From assembly GCA_031556065.1 (NCBI GenBank), contig JAVBTR010000018.1, positions 47,210 to 111,209 of the forward strand: DNA of 64,000 bases, written 5' to 3'. The notes beneath the pieces were generated by a model. That model worked only from the letters and a program-made list of their open reading frames with translations, searched no databases and was not told where the DNA came from. The translations under genes and the position numbers were made by a program. Numbering within the stretch: position 1 is the first letter of the stretch; every line of letters begins with the position of its first letter. This DNA is from JAVBTR01 sp031556065. Its GTDB lineage: Bacteria; Bacillota; Clostridia; Christensenellales; Aristaeellaceae. Positions 1 through 8,573 of this stretch are shown here, piece after piece.

Positions 1-1554
1 TCCGACGATGAATGCCGGCGTATACTCCATTTGAATGAGGAACAAGTCCATTGTTATACCAGACAGTGATCCGACTGTTGCCGCCTGCTCCTCTTCTGTG
101 AGGGTAACGCCGGGCATCGGCATCTTGATCGTGAAATCATTCGCTGCAGTCCATTTAGCATAAGCGTTTTTGATGATGCCGGATGCCGCTAGTGTCTCAT
201 AACTATTTCGGATGTAACCCGGCAATTTCTCACCTGCAAAATATATGGAATGCAGTTTGCCACCGGCCGCGTCCATCAGCGGATTGTAGACAAAGTTTCC
301 AGCTTCATCAAACCAATATGCCCCATCCGAGAGCCCGTTTGCCGCATATATTATATCACTGGCAGGAATTTGCTCGTTGGTAAGGCCATACTTGGTCAGC
401 AAACCGCCTTCATCGGAGTACATATAATCTATGATCGAAAGCAGCTTTTCTGGGTTTTTGCAGGAGGTGGTAATCATAAAGCCCAGGCCCGCCCCCTGGG
501 ATGGCGTGCCGCCGCGTACGAATTGATCCGCATAGGTGAGCCCTTCTCCCAGCGGATTTTGCAGTGGACGCACATCATAAACAACATCGGAGCCAGGTTC
601 GCTCATCACATCCCCCAGCTGGTTCGTCATGCCCATCCAGATGCCGGCGGCATTGCCATAAACCAATGAACTGTTGGGCTGATAATACATATCCTGGGTC
701 CGGCTCGCAAAATCCTGATAAATGTAGCCCGCCTCGTACCATTCGTTCATTTTCGTCAGATATGCGCGCCACCCATCCTGTGAGGGGCCGAAGAAGACCT
801 GAGCGCCATCTACATAGAAGTTAACCGGGTATACGCCAAAGGCATCCGTCAACTCCGCATCGGGGAAAAACCCATTGAAGGGGATGATCAGCGGTGCATA
901 CTCGACAAGCCCCTGCTGTTCAAAGTAGGCTTTGAACAGCGGTAGCATGTAGTCCCAATCGGCAATTGTTCCCGGCTCATCCTTGCCGGAGGGGAATTGC
1001 ACATTGCCATCCGTCATCTCCTCCAAAATATCGCGCCGATACACCAGCCCGCACCACGGCTTAACGCCTTCCTCCGGATAGGAGTTGAGGGAGAGGATCT
1101 GCCCATCGTCATTATACTTGCTCGCGCGATAACCCGGATCAGCCTCCATCCGAGCACTAAGGTTGGGCATGTATTCAAGGTATTGGGCGATATCCAAGAC
1201 AACGCCATCTTCAATCAGGTCGTCCCAAGAGCCTTGGTACTGGTTCATGGCAACAGCATCCTTATATAAACCACTGCCGAACATGAGAGAAAGGGATTGC
1301 ACCTCAGAGCCGGCAACTGGTTCTTCGTATGCAAAAGTTACATTGAACTTTTCTTCCAAATACGATACAACAGGGTTTTCGTTATAACTGGTATAGTAAT
1401 CGTTTGTCGAGGCATTGACCCACCATGTAAAGGTTTCATGCACGCTCCAATCGATCCCAGCGGGAAGAGGGGCCGAACCCGCATCTTCAGCGCAAGCACT
1501 AAATAGCGGTGTCAGTAAAACAAGGGCAAGTATAAGCGCAAGGTTCTTTTTCAT
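1..1554 (-). CDS. Extracellular sugar-binding lipoprotein of an ABC importer, C-terminus cut off
   Basis: Solute-binding protein that would capture an oligosaccharide outside the cell and hand it to the two permeases encoded just upstream. The reading frame starts at ATG 1554 behind an AGGAGG-type site and stays open for 518 codons to the window edge, so the C-terminus is missing. It opens with a basic start, a hydrophobic stretch and LTPLFSACAED, a plausible lipobox with Cys at about residue 21. The following sequence (FTWWVNAS, then VVSYLEEKFNVTF) is typical of the LplA/YtcQ group of large binding proteins, usually about 500-560 residues. It is last in a minus-strand operon after both permeases. 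No ATPase is encoded nearby, so a shared MsmX-type ATPase is likely (inference). The substrate cannot be read from sequence. Confidence 0.88.
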   Translation of the reverse strand, partial: MKKNLALILALVLLTPLFSACAEDAGSAPLPAGIDWSVHETFTWWVNASTNDYYTSYNENPVVSYLEEKFNVTFAYEEPVAGSEVQSLSLMFGSGLYKDAVAMNQYQGSWDDLIEDGVVLDIAQYLEYMPNLSARMEADPGYRASKYNDDGQILSLNSYPEEGVKPWCGLVYRRDILEEMTDGNVQFPSGKDEPGTIADWDYMLPLFKAYFEQQGLVEYAPLIIPFNGFFPDAELTDAFGVYPVNFYVDGAQVFFGPSQDGWRAYLTKMNEWYEAGYIYQDFASRTQDMYYQPNSSLVYGNAAGIWMGMTNQLGDVMSEPGSDVVYDVRPLQNPLGEGLTYADQFVRGGTPSQGAGLGFMITTSCKNPEKLLSIIDYMYSDEGGLLTKYGLTNEQIPASDIIYAANGLSDGAYWFDEAGNFVYNPLMDAAGGKLHSIYFAGEKLPGYIRNSYETLAASGIIKNAYAKWTAANDFTIKMPMPGVTLTEEEQAATVGSLSGITMDLFLIQMEYTPAFIVG

Positions 1555-1594
1555 TTGGACTCCTCCTGTTTCATTTTTATGTTAAACTGTCCGG

Positions 1595-2479
1595 CTATCC
1601 CTTTACGCCGCCCAGTGTAACCCCTTTTACGAAATACTTCTGTGCAAAAGGATAGGTGATGAGAATAGGCAGTGTGCCTACGATTGTTACGCAGTGCCGA
1701 ACCAGGTTTTTCGTCAGGCTTGTCCCATTGGCTGCTTCTGCAGCCGTTATCATTTTTGAATCGTTTTGTACCAGTATTTCCCGCATGAATAGCTGCAGCG
1801 GCCACAAATCCCGGCGGCTGGTCAGGTAGATCGAGGCAGCGAACCAATCGTTCCAATGCTGAATCAGTAAAAACATGACTAGAACTGCCACCGTTGCCTT
1901 TACAAGGGGTAAAAGAATCTTTAACATAATGGTTATAGCGCTTGCGCCTTCCAGCATTGCAGATTCTTCAAAGCTTGCCGGAAGCTGCTCGAATGCATTT
2001 TTCATAATGATAATATAAAAGCCATTGATCGCACCCGGAATGATTAGCGAAAGGGGATTATTGAGCATGCCCAGCTTCATATTAACAATATACGAGGGGA
2101 TCAATCCCCCTGAAAACATCATGCTAAAAAGGAGCATAATAGTCAGCGGCTTCCTAAGCTTTGATTTGCGGCTAAGACTAAATCCTGCCATCGCAATGAG
2201 GGTTATGCCTAAAAGGGTCGAGGTCGCGACGTAAAATAGTGTGTTCCTGTAGCCAGTAAGGATAGATGGATTATTTAAAACGATGCGATACCCCTCCAAT
2301 GTCGGCTTGCCAACGACCCAGCCGTATAATCCGGGCGTCGCCATCATGGTGCGCGGATCGCTGAAGGAAGCCATCAAGACATGCCAGACTGGCGCAACAC
2401 ACACTATGCATAAAAGGAGCATAAAGCCATAATTGAATATGTTGAATAATATCCTGGAAGTGGTCGTCTTCTCAACCAT
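1595..2479 (-). CDS. Sugar ABC transporter permease, YtcP/MalG type
   Basis: Inner-membrane permease of a carbohydrate importer, 294 residues, the normal size for the family. About six hydrophobic segments are visible, the first at roughly residues 15-37. The cytoplasmic EAA loop that contacts the ATPase is at about residues 171-190 (EESAMLEGAS followed by ILLPL). The protein ends in FVKGVTLGGVKG, a C-terminal signature shared with the other YtcP-type permeases in this window (13252-14109 and 41165-42049). It starts 15 bases after the LplB-type permease stop and is followed by the binding protein, giving the usual order permease, permease, binding protein. Confidence 0.93.
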   Translation of the reverse strand: MVEKTTTSRILFNIFNYGFMLLLCIVCVAPVWHVLMASFSDPRTMMATPGLYGWVVGKPTLEGYRIVLNNPSILTGYRNTLFYVATSTLLGITLIAMAGFSLSRKSKLRKPLTIMLLFSMMFSGGLIPSYIVNMKLGMLNNPLSLIIPGAINGFYIIIMKNAFEQLPASFEESAMLEGASAITIMLKILLPLVKATVAVLVMFLLIQHWNDWFAASIYLTSRRDLWPLQLFMREILVQNDSKMITAAEAANGTSLTKNLVRHCVTIVGTLPILITYPFAQKYFVKGVTLGGVKG

Positions 2480-2494
2480 GATCTCTTCCTCCTG

Positions 2495-3448
2495 TCAAAA
2501 TATGGATGTATCCGCGAGCTTGCGGCTAATAAAGTTAGCGCTGACAAGCAGAAGTGTGCCTACAATTGAATTAAATAGCCCCACGGCTGCTGAGTAGCTG
2601 TATTGCATCCGTTCAAGTCCCATGCGCGCTACGTGGGTGGATATCACATCCGCTGTGCTATAGATCGTCGAGTTATATATGAGGAGGATTTTATCACTAC
2701 CCACATTGACAAGCATGCCTGTTTGCAAAATGAGCATGGTAACAATCGTTGGCCGCAGCGCAGGCAAAGTGATATGCCATACACGCCGAAGACGATTTGC
2801 GCCATCAATAGCGGCCGCCTCCGTTATTTCTTGATTAACATTGCCAAGCGCTGATATATAGATGATCGAACTATATCCAAGCCCTTGCCATAGGCCGGAA
2901 ATGAGATTGATTCCCCAGAAATAGGAGGGATTTGTCAATAGATTTTCACGTTTGATATCAAACATCTTCACTAGAAAACTGGTGACAATACCGTTGGTAG
3001 ACGTAAAATCGATAATCATACCTGCTATTACGACCGCAGAGATAAAATATGGCATGTAAGATATGGTTTGCACAGATTTTTTAATCCATGATAGCCTCAG
3101 CTCGTTCAGTAGCAGGGTGAAGACAATAGCGGCAACCATGCCGACGACCAGCCCCAATATACTGATGACCAAGGTGTTACGAAGAATCTGTGGAAAGGTT
3201 TCCGTTGTGAAGAAAGAGATAAAGTTATCAAACCCTACCCATTTACTGCCCCAAAAGCCACGGGTTGGTTTGTAATCCTGAAAGGCCATCGTTATCCCAA
3301 ACAAAGGTAAATAGTTAAACAAGATCAAGTAAACAAACACCGGCAAATAAATCAAGTAGATGCTCCAATTATGACTTAGATCGTGTTTCCAGTTTGTTTC
3401 GCTTCGCAAATGCTTTTTCCCTGATGGCTGTGTGCGGTTCTGCTCCAT
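2495..3448 (-). CDS. Sugar ABC transporter permease, LplB type
   Basis: First gene of the minus-strand importer operon and partner of the YtcP-type permease downstream. It has 317 residues. A hydrophilic N-terminus of about 28 residues precedes the first membrane segment (YLIYLPVFVYLILF). The motif FGITMAFQDYKP follows, a hallmark of LplB-like permeases. The EAA loop is at about residues 208-230 (ITEAAAIDGANRL). The start at ATG 3448 has an AGGAGG site a few bases upstream. It is transcribed away from the AraC gene at 3603, with a 154-base shared control region between them. Confidence 0.93.
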   Translation of the reverse strand: MEQNRTQPSGKKHLRSETNWKHDLSHNWSIYLIYLPVFVYLILFNYLPLFGITMAFQDYKPTRGFWGSKWVGFDNFISFFTTETFPQILRNTLVISILGLVVGMVAAIVFTLLLNELRLSWIKKSVQTISYMPYFISAVVIAGMIIDFTSTNGIVTSFLVKMFDIKRENLLTNPSYFWGINLISGLWQGLGYSSIIYISALGNVNQEITEAAAIDGANRLRRVWHITLPALRPTIVTMLILQTGMLVNVGSDKILLIYNSTIYSTADVISTHVARMGLERMQYSYSAAVGLFNSIVGTLLLVSANFISRKLADTSIF

Positions 3449-3508
3449 AATAGCCCTCCTGGTTATGCCCTTTTTTGTTTATGTCGTATAAAACATCGGA
3501 TCTTAGTA

Positions 3509-3536
3509 TGTGGATATCATATCCTTTGAATCCACA
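3509..3536. promoter_or_regulatory. Inverted repeat in the divergent importer/AraC control region
   Basis: TGTGGAT at 3509-3515 is the inverted copy of ATCCACA at 3530-3536, and inside it lies the palindrome GGATATcATATCC (3512-3524). It sits between the divergent start codons at 3448 and 3603. A good -10 match TATAAT follows at 3564-3569 in the direction of the AraC gene. This is a candidate operator; binding by the adjacent regulator is inference. Confidence 0.4.
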
Positions 3537-3602
3537 AGCGTATACAAGAGACTTGATATATTGTATAATATATTGACATGAAAATATATGGGAGGACATG
3601 CC

Positions 3603-4784
3603 ATGATAGACACAACAAAGTTGGAGCTATTCCACCAGGTCACCGGCATACCGCTGACACTATGCGGTCCGGATGGTATGGCATGGTTTGAGATCGGTTG
3701 TTTCCAGCCCAATCCAGCATGGGGGCATCTGCAAAAAATAATTACCAAGCTGCCACAGGCTTGTATCACCACCACGCCCAGCAACTTGTATTATGGGATG
3801 CTGCGATGCGCAGACCAAACGGTATTGTTAGGCCCCACGATGCCATTCGACTGTACCCCTAAGCAGCTTGTTGAAATATTAAGTGAGCTAGAGCAATCCT
3901 CAAGCCGATCAGACGAGCTGTTGAAGTGGTTACAGCAGGTTCCTTGCTACACGGATCGGCGACTTCGAAGCGCTATTGAAATGCTGCAGTATCTATTGTT
4001 TGGAAAATTGACAAGCAAGGTGATATCCATTAGCACTGAACCTAGCGATGAAACAACACAAATGCATGATGAGCCGCAAGGAATGTCTATTTCATTCATC
4101 CCTAATTCAGAGAATACAGTTGAAAGGTTTATATTGGGCTGCGTGGAATACGGAAAGACAGAAGAACTCGAACATGCTTTGGATTTAATGCTTTTATCCG
4201 GGAATGCGGGTGCGCCTGATTTTAACTTAGATGTCGATCTGACTTACCAAAATATATTCGTTCTCTCAACCAGCTTGGCTTCGCGCAGCGCTGTGCAGGG
4301 AGGCATGGCTTATAGTGTGTGCAATGGACTATCAATCAAGTACCTAAGCAAGGTAAAAAGCATTAGAAATCAAGTCGATTTCGGCATGATATTTCGTCAA
4401 ATGCTTCTCGAATTCACTCGAGCAGTTGCCCGATGCCGTATGATAAAAACGGATTCCATTCTCGTTAAACACCTGTGTAAGGATGTGCAGACGAACATAT
4501 TTGATAAGCTGTCGGTTAAGGACATCGCTATCCGCCTTAACCGCAGCTCCGAATACTTGTGCCGGCATTTCAAGCAAAAAACCGGGATGACCATCATCGA
4601 ATACATCCAGCGCGAAAAGGTCGTTGAATGTAAAAGAATGCTGACCACCACCGATCTCTCTTTGTCGGAAATTGCGTCGCAGCTCGCTTTTTCTTCCCAA
4701 AGCTATATGCACGCCGTTTTTCTAAAGCACACTGGCATTACGCCAACAGCATACAGAAATGCGAATCGTTACGCCAGCAATTAA
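3603..4784 (+). CDS. AraC-family transcriptional regulator
   Basis: DNA-binding regulator of 393 residues, divergent from the sugar importer and so its likely controller. The C-terminal 90 residues carry two helix-turn-helix units: DIAIRLNRSSEYLCRHFKQ with the EYIQ linker, then LSEIASQLAFSSQSYMHAVF ending in GITPTAYR. The N-terminal 290 residues form an uncharacterised sensory region, beginning LFHQVTGIPLTLCGPDG, without a clear membrane segment. I place the start at ATG 3603 rather than 3588, because GGAGG at 3591-3595 is then correctly spaced and would otherwise lie inside the coding sequence. Confidence 0.9.
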   Translation: MIDTTKLELFHQVTGIPLTLCGPDGMAWFEIGCFQPNPAWGHLQKIITKLPQACITTTPSNLYYGMLRCADQTVLLGPTMPFDCTPKQLVEILSELEQSSSRSDELLKWLQQVPCYTDRRLRSAIEMLQYLLFGKLTSKVISISTEPSDETTQMHDEPQGMSISFIPNSENTVERFILGCVEYGKTEELEHALDLMLLSGNAGAPDFNLDVDLTYQNIFVLSTSLASRSAVQGGMAYSVCNGLSIKYLSKVKSIRNQVDFGMIFRQMLLEFTRAVARCRMIKTDSILVKHLCKDVQTNIFDKLSVKDIAIRLNRSSEYLCRHFKQKTGMTIIEYIQREKVVECKRMLTTTDLSLSEIASQLAFSSQSYMHAVFLKHTGITPTAYRNANRYASN

Positions 4785-4795
4785 CCAAGTGTTGC

Positions 4796-5188
4796 TTACG
4801 TCTGATGCGGCTGGCATGGATAGCTACACATTCCCTTGGCAAAGTTCTGGCGCTTGCCCCAGGTCGTATTCTTGGACAATGTATTCGAATCTTCCTGCGC
4901 AAGGGAGCAAAGCAGCGTAATCATGAACTCTCCATTGCTGTCGAAAGTGTACAGGTTTTGGGTTTCGAAGTAAACCTCTACCCCATGCTCCTTCAAAAGC
5001 CTAACCGTCGAAAGAAAATCTACCGTGTTTCTGGCAAAGCGGCTCACGGACTTGGTTACGATCAAGTCAAACTTCCCAGCCAGGGCATCCTTAATCATTT
5101 GATTGAACCCATCACGACGCTTTGTGTTAGTGCCCGATATGCCTTCATCCGTATAAATCTTATACATTGGTTCATGGGATTCAGCCAT
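4796..5188 (-). pseudogene. Serine site-specific recombinase remnant
   Basis: A 130-residue piece of a large serine recombinase (resolvase/invertase superfamily). It contains core motifs of the catalytic domain: YTDEGISGTNTKRRDGFNQM, DLIVTKSVSRFARN, GVEVYFE and LLCSLAQEDS. The N-terminal part with the catalytic serine (normally in a YxRVS motif) is absent, with an in-frame TAG a few codons upstream. The large C-terminal DNA-binding region is also missing. It therefore cannot be an active recombinase and probably marks a lost mobile element. It abuts another truncated gene on the opposite strand. Confidence 0.8.
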
Positions 5189-5204
5189 TCTTGGCTATAG
5201 CATT

Positions 5205-5570
5205 ATAAAGAATATAATTGCCAGCCGCACTGAGGAAGCATCGGAAGATTCCATCTCAGATGATGCTTTCTCGCTGGAAAATGTGTTGAGAATGTTCTCT
5301 AGCTTGCCCATCGCGCTTAATGGTGAATATAACTGGTTCAATTGGCTTCTGGCGCTGCTTAAATCGATACCAAAGTATCCCATGCAATTTGGGTTTGATC
5401 TATGGGAAAGCGAGGATGGTCTGCATTTCGATGTGGTATCCCAAGATGGTTTTAACAACCGCTACAATTATGGACTGCGAACCTTGATCAAAGCCGAAAA
5501 TGGGAATAAGCTGTTCATAGGCACAGCAAATCCCTATCAGGGCTGCGAGGTTTGGGAGCTTCAGAGATAA
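5205..5570 (+). pseudogene. C-terminal fragment of a propeller-like protein
   Basis: An open frame of about 120 residues that reads as the tail of a larger protein. The stretch GFDLWESEDGLHF, then DGFNNRYNYGLRTL and FIGTANPYQGCEVWEL resembles the last blades of secreted bacterial beta-propeller or sialidase-like proteins (family impression only, no search possible). No ribosome binding site or convincing start was found. The frame runs back into the recombinase remnant on the other strand, so the 5' part was probably lost when that element inserted or decayed. The left boundary is approximate. Confidence 0.5.
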
Positions 5571-5595
5571 TCAGTAGGAAATAGAATAAATGGTA

Positions 5596-5626
5596 GCGCA
5601 TCTGTAGAACCATTCTGCAGGTGCGC
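5596..5626. terminator. Hairpin between convergent genes
   Basis: Arms 5596-5608 and 5614-5626 pair over 13 positions, with some G-U pairs, around a 5-base loop. The hairpin lies between the propeller fragment (plus) and the TetR gene (minus), 26 bases past the TetR stop. The U-tract is poor on both strands, so terminator function is only likely. Confidence 0.45.
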
Positions 5627-5651
5627 CTATCATACGGCAACAAATTTTCTC

Positions 5652-6263
5652 TTATTTTTCTTTAATCTCAGACACCCGTTTGACCAGGCTGAGTAGTGCC
5701 GCAGCTGTGGCATCACATCGCTGGTTAAGCTCTTGGATTGTACAGTTTTCCAAAAGGCCGTGGCAGAATGTTGCGTATAAGTATGTAACCATCAAATCGC
5801 ACACCAGCTTATAGTCGAAGGCTTCCAGTTTCCCAGCCTGAATAAGCGATTCGATTGCTTCTGTTGCCACTTCACGGGGCACCTCTGTAAAACGGCGTTT
5901 GGCAATACTTGCCGCATAATCGTTTTGGTATTGCATCATTAGAAGCAGTCTGGCAATTTTGCAATCTTTTTCCGTTCGGGTTGGCTTCCACAACTGATTT
6001 GACAGCGCCTCAATGGGTTCCGTACTGGCCCGTTTCATTATCTCTTTCAGCTCCGGCATATGTTTGCGGTAATCAGCCTCCGCATTTTCAAGTATCTCGC
6101 GGAGAATTTCATCCTTACCTGTAAAGTAATTGTATATGCTCGCTACCGTGATCCCAGAGCATTTAGCGATTTCACGGATAGAACTATCCGCATATCCCTT
6201 TGTCGAAAACAGATCCAATGCCACTGCAAGGATTTTTTCTCTTGTTGTAGCATGCGATTCCAT
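5652..6263 (-). CDS. TetR/AcrR-family transcriptional regulator
   Basis: Small-molecule-responsive repressor of about 203 residues. The N-terminal helix-turn-helix is clear: TREKILAVALDLFSTKGYAD, then IREIAKCSGITVASIYNYF, then KDEILREIL. The C-terminal helical ligand domain is not diagnostic of any inducer. I prefer ATG 6263 (MESHATTREK) over an upstream ATG at 6317, because GGGGGTGG lies at ribosome-binding distance and the extra residues are atypical. A near-perfect GC-rich palindrome sits 30 bases upstream and may be its own operator. The target genes are not evident; the ferritin-like gene upstream is on the same strand. Confidence 0.88.
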   Translation of the reverse strand: MESHATTREKILAVALDLFSTKGYADSSIREIAKCSGITVASIYNYFTGKDEILREILENAEADYRKHMPELKEIMKRASTEPIEALSNQLWKPTRTEKDCKIARLLLMMQYQNDYAASIAKRRFTEVPREVATEAIESLIQAGKLEAFDYKLVCDLMVTYLYATFCHGLLENCTIQELNQRCDATAAALLSLVKRVSEIKEK

Positions 6264-6292
6264 ATAAACCCACCCCCATAAGAAACTATGTA

Positions 6293-6310
6293 CCCCGGCA
6301 CGTACCGGGG
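6293..6310. promoter_or_regulatory. 18-bp palindrome upstream of the TetR gene
   Basis: CCCCGG, then ACGT in the centre, then CCGGGG, with one mismatched pair flanking the centre. It begins 29 bases upstream of the TetR start codon. Length, symmetry and position fit a TetR operator for autoregulation. It could also act as a weak terminator for the ferritin-like gene, but no U-run follows. Confidence 0.45.
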
Positions 6311-6353
6311 CGGTCAATCAGACGAAGCATCCTGACAGACTCTTAGATCGTGT

Positions 6354-6905
6354 TTAGCAGAATTGCGCAGGGCAATAGCACCCAGAACAATTCTGGGACA
6401 ACGCCTGCTTCAAAAGGCCTACATGCCATTGTTCATCCAAGGCAATACGCGCTAAGATTGCTTTCACATACGGGTCGTTGATTTGCGCAATATGCTCTTC
6501 GTATTGTTGGATCGCTCCAAGCTCCGCTTTTAGGTCCCCTTTGAGTTTATCGCACAAAGCCGTCCCGTAATATACGTCCTCGCCGCTCCAGTAATCCCTT
6601 GGACATCCGCTGGCAAACATGGGGTTGCCTCCCAGAAGCACGATGGTTTCACCCAGCATACGCAAATGATCCATCTCCACCTCAGCGATACCTAAAAGCA
6701 TTGTAGACACATCAGTATGCGCACTTTCTGTAAAGCTGTGATGCAGGTATTCTGTGATGGCGGTCAGTTCGCTAGCACTACTGGCATAATCCTGCATGAG
6801 GATGGCTGCATAACATGAATTGGGGCCTGTGACCTGAATTTCTGGATAAGGCGCAGGGTTCCGATACGGATCAGTTGATTGATTAACTTTTGCAATAATA
6901 CTCAT
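6354..6905 (-). CDS. Ferritin-like di-iron protein (rubrerythrin/Mn-catalase superfamily)
   Basis: A 183-residue four-helix-bundle protein with the expected carboxylate and histidine metal ligands: ELTAITEYLHH, EVEMDHLRM (ExxH), ELGAIQQYEEHI and DEQWHVGLL (ExxH). This pattern fits a rubrerythrin-like or Mn-catalase-like oxidative stress or iron protein; which reaction it runs cannot be told. The tail CSGCYCPAQFC is rich in cysteine (four in the last eleven residues) but lacks a complete rubredoxin domain. The start at ATG 6905 has AGGAGG close upstream. It is preceded by a structured untranslated leader (6975-7075). Confidence 0.82.
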   Translation of the reverse strand: MSIIAKVNQSTDPYRNPAPYPEIQVTGPNSCYAAILMQDYASSASELTAITEYLHHSFTESAHTDVSTMLLGIAEVEMDHLRMLGETIVLLGGNPMFASGCPRDYWSGEDVYYGTALCDKLKGDLKAELGAIQQYEEHIAQINDPYVKAILARIALDEQWHVGLLKQALSQNCSGCYCPAQFC

Positions 6906-6974
6906 ATAAACCTCCTGTGGTTTTCGTTAATATAAAACAAGCATTGAATGCAGTCTTTGTCTTGTTTCGATTTT

Positions 6975-7075
6975 GAAGGACGGGTACCTGTGCGTAGGTG
7001 CCCTCCTTCGTACAGTTCAAACCATGTTTCTCGTTAGGCACATGGCTTATTGCCTGTTTGTGAGGAACCCTCACA
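6975..7075 (-). ncRNA. Structured leader upstream of the ferritin-like gene
   Basis: Three consecutive hairpins lie on the minus strand, 70-170 bases upstream of the ferritin-like start: 6975-7009 (about 13 pairs with one bulge and one mismatch, 6-base loop), 7021-7046 (7 pairs) and 7059-7075 (TGTGAGG/CCTCACA, 3-base loop). I do not recognise a known riboswitch class. A 63-codon frame crosses this stretch but has no ribosome binding site and overlaps the ferritin start, so I treat the region as non-coding. It may be a cis-regulatory RNA or a relic of a mobile element. Confidence 0.4.
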
Positions 7076-7188
7076 CCACATTTTATTCAACCTACAGCAA
7101 AGCGTTACAAACGTTCGCTAGGTAAACAAGCTAATCAAAAACAGATAAAGCACTTCCAGTGTTGTTTATACGATTAGACGCCGCTACC

Positions 7189-7926
7189 TTATTTTTCTCT
7201 GTATCTTTGTATCAAGGCATCCGGCCCCGCTAAAAAAGAAAAGAACCTCTGATCGAGGCTCTCATCTGGAATGCTTTCAATATCACGCAGAAATTCCTTT
7301 TTCATGTAGCCAACGTAATCGCCGTAGCGCACTTTCGCCCATTCGCCACTTTCGGAAAGAACGGATACCCTGCCTCCAACGGGTACACGAATCAGCAGAT
7401 CACCATCCTGGGTTTTGCGCAGGTTCACAGTGCTGCCTGTTGTTGCCGTTACCGTTGCGGTGTATAGAATATCCGTAGCCATAGTAATAACACCTCCATC
7501 GTAATTCACGTTCTTTAAGAAACCATAGTGGCTCCAGTTGCCCAACACCGTATCTACTTTTGCCTTTGGGGTTGTGGCATGCACGATCCGTAAGGGATTC
7601 ACGCTGGTAACCAGCCCAATATGATATAAATCCCCGCAGCCGTCATTGCGGTGCTTGGCTGGCTCTGCTCCACTGACCCGGTGTTTGAAAACCGCCATGC
7701 CCACTTCGAACTTAGCGGCGCTATCGATCTTCCCGGTTGCAGAGCAGTATTCTCGAAAGATCGTATTGCTGCCGTAGTAGATGCTTGCCCCTTGGAGACG
7801 GAAAGCCCGCACAAACGCCCCGGAGCAATCGATACCGTTTTTATCATTGCTGCCAGGGCTCACATATACCCTGGTAGGCTTGCCATGTTCCATGACATAA
7901 TCGATCAGAATATCGATTGCCGCCAT
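7189..7926 (-). CDS. NlpC/P60 peptidoglycan hydrolase with SH3 domain, possibly 5'-truncated
   Basis: Cell-wall peptidase of the phage endolysin style, 245 residues. The NlpC/P60 catalytic cysteine is in DCSGAF (about residue 34), the histidine in DLYHIGLV, and a third polar residue is plausible in IVHAT. An SH3b-like domain follows (STVNLRKTQDGD to YVGYMKKEFL, about residues 155-210). The usual N-terminal GxPYVYGG motif is replaced by PTRVYVSPGSNDKN. ATG 7926 is directly preceded by an in-frame TAA with no ribosome binding site, so the true N-terminus may be lost. Its neighbours are all broken genes, which suggests a prophage remnant. Confidence 0.68.
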   Translation of the reverse strand: MAAIDILIDYVMEHGKPTRVYVSPGSNDKNGIDCSGAFVRAFRLQGASIYYGSNTIFREYCSATGKIDSAAKFEVGMAVFKHRVSGAEPAKHRNDGCGDLYHIGLVTSVNPLRIVHATTPKAKVDTVLGNWSHYGFLKNVNYDGGVITMATDILYTATVTATTGSTVNLRKTQDGDLLIRVPVGGRVSVLSESGEWAKVRYGDYVGYMKKEFLRDIESIPDESLDQRFFSFLAGPDALIQRYREK

Positions 7927-8044
7927 TTACGATCACAACGGCGATCATCAACCTTGTGGCCCAAATTAGCGAGCAAGTAGGTTCCCCCACTGCATGGGAT
8001 AACATGAACGCTAACCCACAACTGCGTCGTGATCGCCGCATCAA

Positions 8045-8557
8045 ACCCATCAAACCCATCCACTGATTAAAAGCTGCGTATTTCATTATGAATTTGAATT
8101 CATACACCCTTTTGCAGACGGCAACGGCCGCATGGGCCGCATGTGGCAAACGCTGCTGCTCGCAAAGTGGAAGCCGCTTTTTGCATAGCTGCCCGTGGAA
8201 ACGCTTATCCGTGAGTGCCAAGGGGCTTATTATGCTTCCCTTGGCCAGGCCGATGGTATTGCCGACGCAATGCCAGTTATCCTGTTTCTGCTTACCGCTA
8301 TTCGAGATGCATTAAACGAAATCGCGCTGACCACGCCCGCAAGCACTTCACTTACGCCCTCTGTACAGGCTTTGCTAAATGCTTTAGGGGCGGATACCCT
8401 TACGGCAAATGAGCTTATGGCAAAGGTGGGGCTCAAAAGCCGCCCCACCTTTAGAATGAATTATCTTAACCCTGCCCTTGAACAAGGCTTGGTTGAAATG
8501 ACTGTGCCGGGCAAGCCTAATAGCCGAAACCAGCAATACCGCAAATGCAAGAGATGA
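8045..8557 (+). pseudogene. Fic-family AMP-transferase, truncated and interrupted by a stop
   Basis: The Fic core motif HPFADGNGRMGR is encoded at about 8105-8140, preceded by HPLIKSCVFHYEFEFI as in intact Fic proteins. The frame continues through a winged-helix-like C-terminus (LTANELMAKVGLKSRPTFR) to TGA at 8557. An in-frame TAG at 8186-8188 interrupts KPLFA-LPVETLI, where intact family members have tryptophan, so a single TGG to TAG change explains it. The N-terminal half with the inhibitory or anchoring helices is missing. It is therefore a decayed gene; the part after the stop could start at GTG 8195 but lacks the catalytic motif. Confidence 0.8.
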
Positions 8558-8573
8558 GAATGAAATGTCCAAC

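Noticed and set aside
4805..5200. 131-codon plus-strand frame opposite the recombinase remnant
   Set aside because: The minus strand clearly encodes recombinase motifs. The plus frame has none.
6883..7074. Possible 63-residue small protein upstream of the ferritin-like gene
   Set aside because: There is no ribosome binding site, it runs through strong hairpins and overlaps the ferritin start, so I prefer a structured leader.
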